This document shows positions 42,312-51,445 of a DNA stretch of 64,000 nt, piece by piece. The position numbers and the translations under genes were made by a program. Source of the stretch: Buchnera aphidicola (Macrosiphoniella sanborni). GTDB lineage: Bacteria; Pseudomonadota; Gammaproteobacteria; Enterobacterales; Enterobacteriaceae. The notes beneath the pieces were generated by a model. It made no database searches. It was given only the letters and a program-made list of their open reading frames with translations, and had not been told where the DNA came from. How positions within the stretch are numbered: the first letter of the stretch is position 1; every line of letters starts with the position of its first letter. The stretch covers positions 557,932 to 621,931 of the forward strand of contig NZ_CP034864.1 in the NCBI RefSeq assembly GCF_005080885.1, in the 5' to 3' direction.

Positions 42312-43052
42312 ATGAAAATATATTTAAATTTAAAATTTTGCAATCAAAGAATATTAAATTTGATTGATTTATTTAAATTAGAACATGATCCATGTTCTTC
42401 TATAGGTTTGTTGGCAAATTACAATTCACTAGAATTATATAATCGTAATAATACAAAACAAAAATCTATTAAAGTTGATTTTTTTTCTAAAAAAAATAAC
42501 TATAGATGTTTACATTATAATAAAAAAAACGAAATTTTACATAAAGTTGCAGGAATAAAAAAATCTTATACTCCTTTTATACTAGATTTAACTGCTGGAT
42601 TAGGTAACGATGCTTTTATATTTTCTTTTTTAGGTTGTCAAGTTGTAATGATAGAACGTCATCCAATAGTTGCTGTATTATTACAAGACGGTTTACAAAG
42701 AGGCTACAATAATGAAAAAATAGGTTACTGGTTAAAAAAAAGATTACATTTAATAGTAAATGATAGCTGTAAAATTTTAGAATCTTCTTTGTTTAAACCA
42801 GATGTTATTTACTTAGATCCGATGTATCCTATCTGTAAAAAAAAATGTTTACCAAAAAAAAATATGCAAATTTTAAGATATTTAATAAGACACAATGATG
42901 ATTGTGAAAAATTATTATATATGTCTAGAAAAATAGCAAAAAATAGAATTATTGTTAAACGTCCTATTTATGCTGAACCTTTATCAAAAGAGAAAATAAA
43001 TTTTTTTATCAAGACTAAAAACCATCGTTTTGATATATATATTCCTTATTAA
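42312..43052 (+). CDS. rsmJ: 16S rRNA m2G1516 methyltransferase RsmJ
   Basis: SAM-dependent methyltransferase for G1516 of 16S rRNA. The 246 residues (E. coli YhiQ 250) have the SAM motif ILDLTAGLGNDAFIFS, the IERHP acidic strand end, the catalytic-type LDPMYP motif and VKRP near the C-terminus. It sits by pitA, as in E. coli where the two are separated by uspAB and dtpB. Confidence 0.94.
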   Translation: MKIYLNLKFCNQRILNLIDLFKLEHDPCSSIGLLANYNSLELYNRNNTKQKSIKVDFFSKKNNYRCLHYNKKNEILHKVAGIKKSYTPFILDLTAGLGNDAFIFSFLGCQVVMIERHPIVAVLLQDGLQRGYNNEKIGYWLKKRLHLIVNDSCKILESSLFKPDVIYLDPMYPICKKKCLPKKNMQILRYLIRHNDDCEKLLYMSRKIAKNRIIVKRPIYAEPLSKEKINFFIKTKNHRFDIYIPY

Positions 43053-43059
43053 ACATTAA

Positions 43060-43086
43060 AGGAGCACATATTCTATATGCACTCCT
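43060..43086 (+). terminator. probable terminator of rsmJ (and pitA)
   Basis: AGGAGCACATA and TATGCACTCCT form a hairpin with 5 + 4 pairs around a 2-base internal mismatch and a 5-base loop. T4 follows within two bases of the stem. It is centred between the convergent rsmJ and pitA. Confidence 0.55.
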
Positions 43087-43130
43087 ATTTTAATCAATGC
43101 GATTAATATATTTAAAATTAAATTAATTTT

Positions 43131-44585
43131 TTATATTATTAATAATGTGATCCAATATAATAATCCAGACAATAAAATTGAAATAGGGAGAGTTAACATC
43201 CATGCCAAAGCAATATTTTTCATAGTTTTATTTTGAATTCCATCACCATCAATTAGCATTGTACCTGCTACAGAAGAAGAAAGAATATGTGTAGTAGAAA
43301 CTGGTATACCTGTATAGCTAGCAATACCAATAGAAAGAGAAGCAGTGATTTGTGCAGACATAGCTTGTGCATATGTCATACTTTTTTTTCCTATTTTTTC
43401 ACCAATAGTTATAACTATTCTTTTCCATCCTATCATAGTCCCTATTGATAAAGATAAAGCAATTATGAATATAATCCAAGTAGGTGCATACTCAATCGTT
43501 TTGAGTATAATTTTTTTATTTTTCATTAAAAAATATTTATTTTGAAAATCTGTTTTAGATACTATTGTTTGATCAATTGTATCAGCAATACTTAATAAAA
43601 AATAACGTAATTGAAATCTTTTTTTAATATTTAATGTATTATAATTAGATACATTTTTAAGTAATAATTTAGTATTAATAATATTGTGTATAATACAGTT
43701 ATTAATTATTTTTTGTTTATTTGTTAGATTTGTTTGATGAAAAATATTATTTGTTTTTTTTAAATAATATTTTTCTAAGTCATTTAATGCATATTCTGTA
43801 GAAATAATATCATATTTTTTAGCATGTAAATCAACTAAAAAAGCAGATGGTGCAATTCCAATAAGTACAAGCATAATTAATCCAATACCTTTTTGTCCAT
43901 CATTTGCACCGTGAGCATAACTGACTCCAATAGATGATAAAATCAATGCTATTTTAATGAAAAATGGTGGTGTTTTTTTTTCATCTATTTTTTCTCTCTC
44001 TGCAGGTGTCATATGAATACGATGAAATCTTGTATTTTGATTGAAATAATATCTTAATAAAAAAATCAAACCTCCAGCTATAATTAATCCAATAATAGGT
44101 GATAAAATTAAAGATAAAAAAATACTAGTCATTTTAGGTAAATTGAATGCATATAATAAAGATGAACCTTTGATAATTGCATGTGTTAAACCAATTCCAA
44201 TAATTGCTCCAATAAGAGCATGTGAACTAGAAGCAGGTAAACAGAAATACCATGTAGATAAATTCCAAATTATAGCTGCTAATAATATTGAAAAAATCAT
44301 AGCAAGAGCATGAGTAGAAGTAGTATTTAATAATAAATCATTAGGTAATAAATGAACAATCGCATAAGCAACAGTTAAACCTCCTAATAACACACCTAAA
44401 AAATTAAATATCCCAGACATTATAACTGCTTTGCGTGCAGACATTGCTCGTGTATATATTAATGTTGATACGGCGTTGGCTGTATCATGAAAACCATTGA
44501 TAGCTTCATAAAATAAAACGAAAAGTAAAGCTAAACAAACTAGTAAACTATGATTCAAATCAAAATAAGAAAATAAATCCAGCAT
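43131..44585 (-). CDS. pitA: low-affinity inorganic phosphate transporter PitA
   Basis: Proton-coupled, metal-phosphate inner-membrane symporter. The 484 residues (E. coli 499) carry the two inverted PHO-4 repeats with [16 protein letters not shown] near the N-terminus, [10 protein letters not shown] in the middle and [12 protein letters not shown] towards the C-terminus. About ten membrane helices surround a poorly conserved hydrophilic loop (about 255-345). As the only phosphate transporter in view, it may be the symbiont's main phosphate entry. Confidence 0.96.
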   Translation of the reverse strand: MLDLFSYFDLNHSLLVCLALLFVLFYEAINGFHDTANAVSTLIYTRAMSARKAVIMSGIFNFLGVLLGGLTVAYAIVHLLPNDLLLNTTSTHALAMIFSILLAAIIWNLSTWYFCLPASSSHALIGAIIGIGLTHAIIKGSSLLYAFNLPKMTSIFLSLILSPIIGLIIAGGLIFLLRYYFNQNTRFHRIHMTPAEREKIDEKKTPPFFIKIALILSSIGVSYAHGANDGQKGIGLIMLVLIGIAPSAFLVDLHAKKYDIISTEYALNDLEKYYLKKTNNIFHQTNLTNKQKIINNCIIHNIINTKLLLKNVSNYNTLNIKKRFQLRYFLLSIADTIDQTIVSKTDFQNKYFLMKNKKIILKTIEYAPTWIIFIIALSLSIGTMIGWKRIVITIGEKIGKKSMTYAQAMSAQITASLSIGIASYTGIPVSTTHILSSSVAGTMLIDGDGIQNKTMKNIALAWMLTLPISILLSGLLYWITLLII

Positions 44586-44662
44586 AATATTTCAGCCATT
44601 TTTGATAAATTTAACTGAGTGAATTATCTTTTAAAAAGTATTTTGATAAAAATATATATTTT

Positions 44663-45880
44663 TTAAATATTATTTTTTTTTAATTTTAAAGATAAGAAAA
44701 CTCCAAGAAATAACATTGTTATAATAAAAACAGAAATTCCAAACCATTTCATATGAAACCAAAAAAACCCTCCAAATGTACCGAAAACGCTAGAACCAAG
44801 ATAATAAAAAAATAAATATAGAGATGTAGCTTGAATTTTAGAAATATTATTATATGATCCAATCCAGCTACTAGCAGTAGAATGTGATGCAAAAAAACCA
44901 CCAGAAAATATTATTAAACCGAAAATAATTATAAATAACTCATTAAATTGTGTAATAAATACACCTATAATCATTAATAATAAAGAAATAACAAGAATAC
45001 TATTTTTTTCATATTTATTTATAAGCATACCTGCTTTAGGTGAACTATATACTCCTGTTAAATAAATAATAGATATAAATCCAATGCTAGATTGACAAAA
45101 ATAAAATGGTTCTAAGATAAAACGATAACCAATATAATTAAAAATTGTGACAAAACTACCCATGAGTATAAAACCTATTAAAAATAGAATAAATAATCCG
45201 GGGTTTTTTAATTGAGAATAAAAATGATTTAAAAATTTAGGAAAATTAATAGAAATGGATAAAAAATTTTTAGAAGGAGGTAAAAAATATAAAAAAAAAC
45301 AAGATGATACAAAAGAAAATACACCAATAATCATTAAGGCAGTATGCCAAGAAAATTTTTCTGATAAAATGCTACTTAAAAGTCGTCCTGCACAACCACC
45401 TATAGTATTTCCACTAATATATAATCCCATACAAAAAGATAAAGAATTGGGATGTATTTCTTCACTGATATATGTCATAGCAACTGCAACAACACCACTT
45501 AATGCTAAACCAGTAAATGAACGTAATAACACAATACTAAACCAACTTTTCATCATAGAGCAAATCATTGTCAATATTGCAGCTATAAATAAAGAAGCTG
45601 ACATAATTGATTTTCTACCAATCATATCAGATAATGGACCAGTGAACAACATGCCTAAAGCCATAGTTATAGTTGCTGCAGAAAGAGATAAACTACTTTC
45701 AGCTGGAGTTAAATAAAATTGTTTAGAAAATACTGGTAATATTGATTGTACACAGTACAAAATGGAAAAAGTTGCAAAACCACCTGAGAAAAGAGCTAGA
45801 ATAACTTGATTAAATTTTTTTGTATTCTTTTGTATATATTCTTTTTTTAAGAATTTTGTTTCTTTTTTCAATAAAATCAA
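44663..45880 (-). CDS. ynfM: MFS transporter, YnfM type
   Basis: Inner-membrane major facilitator with about 12 predicted helices. The 405 residues match E. coli YnfM closely: LALFSGGFATFSILYCVQSILP in helix 1, LLFTGPLSDMIGRKS as the MFS loop 2-3 signature, VAMTYISEEIHP, MGLYISGNTIGGCAGRLLS and SSWIG. E. coli YnfM has been linked to arabinose export, but the substrate here is unknown. Transporters are scarce in Buchnera, so this one probably has a host-relevant substrate. Confidence 0.9.
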   Translation of the reverse strand: MILLKKETKFLKKEYIQKNTKKFNQVILALFSGGFATFSILYCVQSILPVFSKQFYLTPAESSLSLSAATITMALGMLFTGPLSDMIGRKSIMSASLFIAAILTMICSMMKSWFSIVLLRSFTGLALSGVVAVAMTYISEEIHPNSLSFCMGLYISGNTIGGCAGRLLSSILSEKFSWHTALMIIGVFSFVSSCFFLYFLPPSKNFLSISINFPKFLNHFYSQLKNPGLFILFLIGFILMGSFVTIFNYIGYRFILEPFYFCQSSIGFISIIYLTGVYSSPKAGMLINKYEKNSILVISLLLMIIGVFITQFNELFIIIFGLIIFSGGFFASHSTASSWIGSYNNISKIQATSLYLFFYYLGSSVFGTFGGFFWFHMKWFGISVFIITMLFLGVFLSLKLKKNNI

Positions 45881-45911
45881 AATATAGCCTCATTTTAAAT
45901 AAGAAATAATT

Positions 45912-46766
45912 TTATATATATATATAACCATCATAAATGTGTTTTGCAGGTCCTATCATATAAAGAGAATGTCCAAAACCTTTCCATTTTATAATGAGAT
46001 TTCCACCTAGTAATTCAACTTTTACTGTATTAGATAAGAAATTTCGAGCAATTCCTACTGCTACTGCTGCACAAGCACCACTTCCACAAGCTTGAGTTTC
46101 ACCTACATCACGTTCATATACTCTATATTTAATATATTTTTTATTTACAATTTGCATAAAACCTACATTTATTCCTTCTGAAAAAATGGAATTTTTTGCT
46201 ATTTTTTTTCCAATATTATCTACAGGAGCATGTTTAATAGATTCTACTTTTAAAATACAGTGTGGATTTCCTAGAGATACTAAACTACATATTAAACTTT
46301 TATTTAATAATTTTGTTTCAAAATTATGATATTCAATATTCTTGGATAAAGAAAAATTTTCTAATTTAAAAATGGGTTCTCTCATATTAACTTGTATCGA
46401 ATTTTCAGAAAAGTATTCAATAATAAGGTTTCCTTTTTTAGTATTAAGTGAAATTTTTTTTTTGTTTGTTAAATTTTTTAATAATAGAAATAGACCTACG
46501 CATCGTGCACCATTCCCACATTGTTCCACTTCATTTCCATTAGAATTAAAAATACGATAATTAAAATCAAATAAAGGGCTATTTGATTTTTCTATTATTA
46601 ATAATTGATCAAAACCAATACCAGTATGTCGATTAGAAAGTTTTTTTATAAATTTTGATGATAAAATAAAATTTTCTTGAATACAATTAATAACCATAAA
46701 ATCATTACTTAATCCGTGCATTTTAGAAAAATTTATTTTTTTTTTGTTTTTGTGATATAGATACAT
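45912..46766 (-). CDS. dapF: diaminopimelate epimerase
   Basis: PLP-independent enzyme that converts LL- to meso-diaminopimelate for lysine and peptidoglycan. It has 284 residues (E. coli 274). The two catalytic cysteines are C83 in [14 protein letters not shown] and one in [12 protein letters not shown] near residue 230. The N-terminus has about ten extra Lys-rich residues before [15 protein letters not shown]. Lysine is a nutrient supplied to aphids. It is divergent from cyaY, an E. coli-like neighbourhood. Confidence 0.97.
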   Translation of the reverse strand: MYLYHKNKKKINFSKMHGLSNDFMVINCIQENFILSSKFIKKLSNRHTGIGFDQLLIIEKSNSPLFDFNYRIFNSNGNEVEQCGNGARCVGLFLLLKNLTNKKKISLNTKKGNLIIEYFSENSIQVNMREPIFKLENFSLSKNIEYHNFETKLLNKSLICSLVSLGNPHCILKVESIKHAPVDNIGKKIAKNSIFSEGINVGFMQIVNKKYIKYRVYERDVGETQACGSGACAAVAVGIARNFLSNTVKVELLGGNLIIKWKGFGHSLYMIGPAKHIYDGYIYI

Positions 46767-46866
46767 TTTTTTCCTAATAATTATTTGACTGTAATGTTAG
46801 TAAAATCATTTATTTTAAAATTTAATTTTTTAATATTAGATGATATATAAAATATATCATGATATA

Positions 46867-46890
46867 TATAATGATATATATATCATTATA
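46867..46890. repeat. 24-bp perfect palindrome in the dapF/cyaY intergenic region
   Basis: TATAATGATATA followed by its exact reverse complement TATATCATTATA, preceded by a second imperfect run of the same GATATATA/TATATC units. It lies between the two divergent genes. It could be an operator or just dinucleotide expansion. Confidence 0.6.
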
Positions 46891-46949
46891 ACTTTGATGT
46901 TCTTGAATATATAATTTTAAAATGTATTAATAATTAAGGGTGTGATTAA

Positions 46950-47300
46950 ATGCAAAAAAAAACATTTTTAAAAAAAGAAAAGAAAAATTTTTATATTTTA
47001 GTAAATAATCTATTTTTAGAAGTAGAAGATAATCTTAAATTATATGAAAATGATATTGATTTAGATTATACAATTCAAGATTATGTTATGACTATTAGTT
47101 TTTCAAAAAAAAATTTAATCATAATTAATAAACAAGAATCATTAAAACAAATTTGGTTAGCGACAAGATTAAATGGCTATCATTTTAATTATGAAAATAA
47201 TCAATGGATATGTAACCGAAGTAATAAAAATTTCTGGGAAATATTTGAACATGCATTTTCTGTTCAGTCAAATAGGCATATAACATTTATAAAAAAATAA
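46950..47300 (+). CDS. cyaY: frataxin-like protein CyaY
   Basis: Iron-binding protein that modulates IscS activity during iron-sulfur assembly. The 116 residues (E. coli 106) keep the frataxin core: the acidic first helix ([11 protein letters not shown]), the [19 protein letters not shown] strand, [16 protein letters not shown] and FWEIFEHAF. The N-terminus is about 10 residues longer and Lys-rich. Its partner IscS lies at 57.3 kb. Confidence 0.95.
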   Translation: MQKKTFLKKEKKNFYILVNNLFLEVEDNLKLYENDIDLDYTIQDYVMTISFSKKNLIIINKQESLKQIWLATRLNGYHFNYENNQWICNRSNKNFWEIFEHAFSVQSNRHITFIKK

Positions 47301-47443
47301 ATAATATATTAAATATATAAATTTTTTATAAATAATTTTAAAATATGATAATGTTTTGTATTTTAAAATGATAAAAATTTTTAATTTTATTAAAAAATAT
47401 TTATTCATAATATTAAAAATATATCTAAATATAATATAGTAAT

Positions 47444-48388
47444 ATGCAAAATAAAACTTTAAGAATTGCAACTAGAAAAAGTCCTTTAGCTTTAGAACAA
47501 ACTAAATATGTTCAAAAAAAAATATTATCTTTATATCCAGAAATAAATATCAAATTAGTTCCTATCGTGACTCATGGAGATAATATTTTAAATAAATCTC
47601 TTTCAAAAATTGGAGGTAAAGGTTTATTTATAAAAGAATTAGAATACGCCCTTCTTGAAAATAGAGCAGATATTGCAATTCATTCTATGAAAGATCTTCC
47701 AGTAAATATTACAAAAGAATTGTGTTTAATTAGTATATGCAAAAGAGGAAATGCTTTAGATTCCTTAGTTTCTAATAATTATCAGTCAATTAATCAATTA
47801 CCTAAAGGTGCTATAGTTGGTACTTCTAGTTTAAGAAGACAATGTCAATTAATTACTTATCGACCAGATTTAATTGTATCTCCTTTAAGAGGTAATATTG
47901 AAACTAGAATTGCTAAATTAGATAAAGGACAATATGATGCAATCATTTTAGCTACTGAAGGATTAAATAGATTAAGTTTGAAAAATAGAATTACTCAAAT
48001 AATTCCTGCAGAATTATCTCTTCCTTCATGTGGCCAAGGTGCAATTGGTATTCAATCTAGATCTCATGATAAAAAATTTTTATTTTTTTTATCTCGTTTA
48101 AATCATATTAATACTTTTATTGAAATAAATACAGAACGAGCATTTTGTAGAAAATTAGAATCAGGTTGTCAAATTCCGGTTGGTAGTTATGCTATTTTAA
48201 AAAAAAATAAAATTTGGTTAAGAGGATTAGTAGGTTCTCCTAATGGTAAAATAATATTAAGAGGAGAAAGAATAGGGTGGTATAATACAGGTGAAAATAT
48301 GGGATATTCTTTAGCTGACGAATTACTTAATAATGGTGCTAAAAGTATTCTAAATAACCTTCATATCAAAAGACCTGATTATATATGA
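47444..48388 (+). CDS. hemC: porphobilinogen deaminase (hydroxymethylbilane synthase)
   Basis: Polymerises four porphobilinogens to hydroxymethylbilane. The 314 residues (E. coli 313) include [16 protein letters not shown], the [13 protein letters not shown] loop, HSMKDLP with the catalytic Asp, [11 protein letters not shown] and [12 protein letters not shown] with the cofactor-attaching Cys. It overlaps hemD by ATGA. The rest of tetrapyrrole synthesis is not in the window, so its substrate supply is unclear. Confidence 0.97.
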   Translation: MQNKTLRIATRKSPLALEQTKYVQKKILSLYPEINIKLVPIVTHGDNILNKSLSKIGGKGLFIKELEYALLENRADIAIHSMKDLPVNITKELCLISICKRGNALDSLVSNNYQSINQLPKGAIVGTSSLRRQCQLITYRPDLIVSPLRGNIETRIAKLDKGQYDAIILATEGLNRLSLKNRITQIIPAELSLPSCGQGAIGIQSRSHDKKFLFFLSRLNHINTFIEINTERAFCRKLESGCQIPVGSYAILKKNKIWLRGLVGSPNGKIILRGERIGWYNTGENMGYSLADELLNNGAKSILNNLHIKRPDYI

Positions 48389-49175
48389 AAATATTAGTTA
48401 TGCGTCCTTCTCCTGTAGGAGAAGAATTAGTAAATGATTTAAATAAATGCAATATAAAATCTTGGCATTTTTCTTTATTTACTTTTTTACCAAGTTTAAG
48501 TAAAAAAAGTTTATCAAAAAAAATTACTAAACTATATGAAGCGAATATTATTCTTGTGTTTTCTAAAATGTCTGTTTATTATACAAATTTATATTTAAAA
48601 AACAATAATTTGCAATGGCCTTCTCATGTCATATATTATGCTATTGGACAAAGTACAGCTAATCTTCTCAATCAATATGTAAAAAAAAAATTTTTTTTCC
48701 AAAAAAAGAAAATAGTGAAACACTGTTAAATATGTTATATAAAAATATTTTAAATAGCAGTATAAAAAAAAACAAAATTGTTTTATTACAGGGAGAAAAT
48801 GGACGAAATTTTATTGCAAAAGAATTAAAATATATAGGCTGTAATGTGAATTTAATTGAATGTTACAAAAGAGTTTTAAAAATTTTAGATATTTATGAAG
48901 AAGTAAAAAAATGGCGTTTATATGGAATAAATACTCTAATAATTACTAATGGTGAAACATTAAATCAATTAAAAAAAATAGTTTCTGATACAAATCAGAT
49001 ACAATGGTTATTAAAATGTAAAATATTTGTGATTGGTAAAAGATTGTCAACTTTAGCTAAAAAATTAGGATGGCACAAAATAATTATTTCAAATTATGCA
49101 AATAATCATTTTTTATTACAAGTTATTAAAAAAAATAGAATTAATTTTTCGGCGAAAGAGGATTTGAACCTCTGA
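48385..49175 (+). CDS. hemD: uroporphyrinogen-III synthase, frameshifted at an A10 tract
   Basis: Cyclises hydroxymethylbilane to uroporphyrinogen III. The frame starting [16 protein letters not shown] stops at 48729, while the C-terminal half ([49 protein letters not shown]) continues in another frame. The break lies at ten A residues (48681-48690). An eleventh A would give [20 protein letters not shown] and one 263-residue protein (E. coli 246) with no other defect. It may be expressed by transcriptional slippage or be a very young pseudogene. Its last 27 bases run antisense into tRNA-Pro. Confidence 0.85.
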
Positions 49176-49222
49176 CCTACTGGTCCCAAACCAGTTGCGC
49201 TACCAAGCTGCGCTATTCGCCG
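49149..49222 (-). tRNA. proM: tRNA-Pro (TGG)
   Basis: A 74-base cloverleaf with acceptor CGGCGAA/TTCGCCG, anticodon TGG in TTTGGGA, T-loop TTCAAAT and discriminator A. It is close to E. coli proM. The coding strand is opposite to hemD, whose 3' end overlaps it. Confidence 0.96.
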
Positions 49223-49236
49223 TTTTTATTTTTTTG

Positions 49237-49310
49237 GGTGGTTAATGGGATTTGAACCCATGACCACTGGAATCACAATCCAGAGCTCTACCAACTGAGC
49301 TATAACCACC
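49237..49310 (-). tRNA. hisR: tRNA-His (GTG)
   Basis: A 74-base tRNA with the extra G at -1 (49310) pairing to C73 (49237), the identity feature of tRNA-His. The anticodon GTG lies in TTGTGAT. It lies in the middle of an Arg-His-Pro cluster, equivalent to E. coli argX-hisR-leuT-proM minus leuT. Confidence 0.95.
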
Positions 49311-49339
49311 AAAATTTTTTAAAAATATTTTTTTATGAG

Positions 49340-49413
49340 TGCGCTCGACAGGGTTTGAACCTGACACCTCTACCTTCGGAAGATAGTGCTCTATCCAGAT
49401 GAGCTACGAGCGC
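49340..49413 (-). tRNA. argX: tRNA-Arg (CCG)
   Basis: A 74-base tRNA with acceptor GCGCTCG/CGAGCGC, anticodon CCG in TTCCGAA, T-loop TTCAAAC and discriminator A. It is first in the Arg-His-Pro cluster. It reads CGG, a codon that should be very rare in such an AT-rich genome. Confidence 0.95.
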
Positions 49414-49596
49414 ATTAACACATAAATATAAAACTAATTAGATTTTAAAGTTAATAATCTTTATTGTCCAGTTTTTTTTGTAAAAATTTTTATTTAATAA
49501 TTATAAATTATAGTTGTATTTTAAAAAAATTTTACAATAAAATATATATGGAATATTAAAAGATAATTTAATAGATGTATAGTAATTTTTATAAAT

Positions 49597-50856
49597 TTAT
49601 GAACGTTTCATCATATCAAAAAATTCATCGTTTGTTTTAGTCATTGATAATTTATTCAGTAAAAATTCCATTGCATCTATTTCACTCATAGGATGAATAA
49701 TTTTTCTTAAAATCCACATTTTTTGTAGTTCATCTGGTAAGGTTAATAATTCTTCTTTTCGTGTTCCGGATCGATTGTAATCAATAGCTGGAAAAACACG
49801 TTTTTCCGCAATTTTTCTAGATAAAGGCAATTCCATATTTCCTGTTCCTTTAAATTCTTCATAAATTACTTCATCCATTTTTGATCCAGTATCTACTAGC
49901 GCAGTAGCTATAATTGTTAAACTCCCTCCTTCTTCTACATTACGTGCAGCACCAAAAAATCTTTTAGGTCTATGTAAAGCGTTGGCATCAACTCCACCTG
50001 TTAAAACTTTTCCAGATGCAGGTACAACTGTATTATAAGCACGGGCTAAACGTGTAATTGAATCAAGTAAAATAATTACATCTTTTTTATGTTCAACTAA
50101 CCTTTTCGCTTTTTCAATAACCATTTCCGCAACTTGAACATGTCTAGATGCCGGTTCGTCGAAGGTAGATGCAACTACTTCTCCTTTAACTAATCTTTGC
50201 ATTTCAGTTACTTCTTCAGGTCTTTCATCAATTAATAATACCATTAAAACACAATCTGGATGATTATAAGCAATACTTTGTGCAATATTTTGTAGTAATA
50301 TTGTTTTTCCAGCTTTTGGAGGAGCTACAATTAATCCTCTTTGTCCTCGTCCAATTGGTGAAGCTAAATCTAAAACTCTAGCGGTTAAATCTTCAGTAGA
50401 TCCGTTACCACGTTCCATTCTCAATCTAGAGTTAGCATGTAATGGTGTTAGATTTTCAAATAATATTTTGCTTCTTGCATTTTCTGGTTTATCATAATTT
50501 ACTTCATTAACTTTAAGTAGAGCGAAATATCTTTCACCTTCTTTAGGAGGTCTGATTTTTCCAGAAATAGTATCACCAGTACGTAAATTAAATCTACGAA
50601 TTTGACTAGGTGAAACATAAATATCATCAGGACCAGCTAAGTAAGAACTATCTGCGGAACGTAAAAATCCGAATCCATCTTGCAGTATTTCTAAAACACC
50701 GTCTCCAAATATATCTTCTCCACTTTTTGCATGTTGTTTAAGAATAGCAAAAATAATATCTTGTTTACGCATGCGCGCTAAATTTTCTAACCCCATTTTT
50801 TCACCAAGAGTAATTAATTCAGAAACTGGCATATTTTTAAGTGCAGTAAGATTCAT
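49597..50856 (-). CDS. rho: transcription termination factor Rho
   Basis: Hexameric RNA-dependent ATPase that terminates transcription. The 419 residues equal E. coli. The N-terminal domain starts [15 protein letters not shown], and the RNA-binding OB region with GFGFLR follows. Walker A is PPKAGKT, Walker B is [15 protein letters not shown], and the Q-loop and R-loop regions ([28 protein letters not shown]) are complete. It is one of the most conserved and least AT-biased genes here. trxA precedes it, as in E. coli, and I see no rhoL leader peptide. Confidence 0.98.
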   Translation of the reverse strand: MNLTALKNMPVSELITLGEKMGLENLARMRKQDIIFAILKQHAKSGEDIFGDGVLEILQDGFGFLRSADSSYLAGPDDIYVSPSQIRRFNLRTGDTISGKIRPPKEGERYFALLKVNEVNYDKPENARSKILFENLTPLHANSRLRMERGNGSTEDLTARVLDLASPIGRGQRGLIVAPPKAGKTILLQNIAQSIAYNHPDCVLMVLLIDERPEEVTEMQRLVKGEVVASTFDEPASRHVQVAEMVIEKAKRLVEHKKDVIILLDSITRLARAYNTVVPASGKVLTGGVDANALHRPKRFFGAARNVEEGGSLTIIATALVDTGSKMDEVIYEEFKGTGNMELPLSRKIAEKRVFPAIDYNRSGTRKEELLTLPDELQKMWILRKIIHPMSEIDAMEFLLNKLSMTKTNDEFFDMMKRS

Positions 50857-50971
50857 AATGGTGGGTTCTTAGTAAAATCGGGGTACATCTCGAAAAAAAT
50901 TACAATGTAATTGTAAAGTTTATTGATAAATTAAAAATAAAATTAAATGTTTATATTTATTTTATATTGCA

Positions 50972-51310
50972 TTATATTTTAGTATGATTTTCAATATTAT
51001 CGTCTAAAAATTTTTTTAGTTCTATTTTTGAAACAGCTCCAATTTTTGTAGCAAGAACTTCATTATTATAAAACAAAAGTAGTGTTGGAATACTTCTAAT
51101 AGAATACATTGGGGCAGTATTAGAATGTTTTTCAATATTTAGCTTTCCTACACTAATATTAGGGTATTCTTCTGCTATTTCTTCTAAAATAGGTGCTAAC
51201 ATTTTACACGGATTACACCATTCAGCCCAAAAATCCACTAAAAAAAAATTTTTTGACTGTAAAACTTCTTTTTTAAAATTTTGATCAGTAAGTTCTATTA
51301 TTTTTTTCAT
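50972..51310 (-). CDS. trxA: thioredoxin 1
   Basis: Disulfide reductant for ribonucleotide reductase, PAPS reductase and others. The 112 residues have the thioredoxin fold signature VDFWAEWC, the conserved cis-Pro in [10 protein letters not shown] and the buried Asp. The active site reads C32-N-P-C35 rather than the usual CGPC, with Asn at residue 33. This should shift the redox potential or specificity. It lies between rep and rho as in E. coli. Confidence 0.96.
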   Translation of the reverse strand: MKKIIELTDQNFKKEVLQSKNFFLVDFWAEWCNPCKMLAPILEEIAEEYPNISVGKLNIEKHSNTAPMYSIRSIPTLLLFYNNEVLATKIGAVSKIELKKFLDDNIENHTKI

Positions 51311-51445
51311 TAAAGTATTTTACTCAACAGTAAGAAATTAGATAAGTAGTATTAAATAAAGTATAATATAAAATACATAATATCATTTTATCGACTTTTT
51401 TAAAACTAAATTTAAAAAATTTGTTAAATAAAATTGTATTTATTT

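Noticed and set aside
45255..45716. 153-codon plus-strand frame inside ynfM
   Set aside because: It is the antisense shadow of a clearly conserved transporter and resembles no protein.
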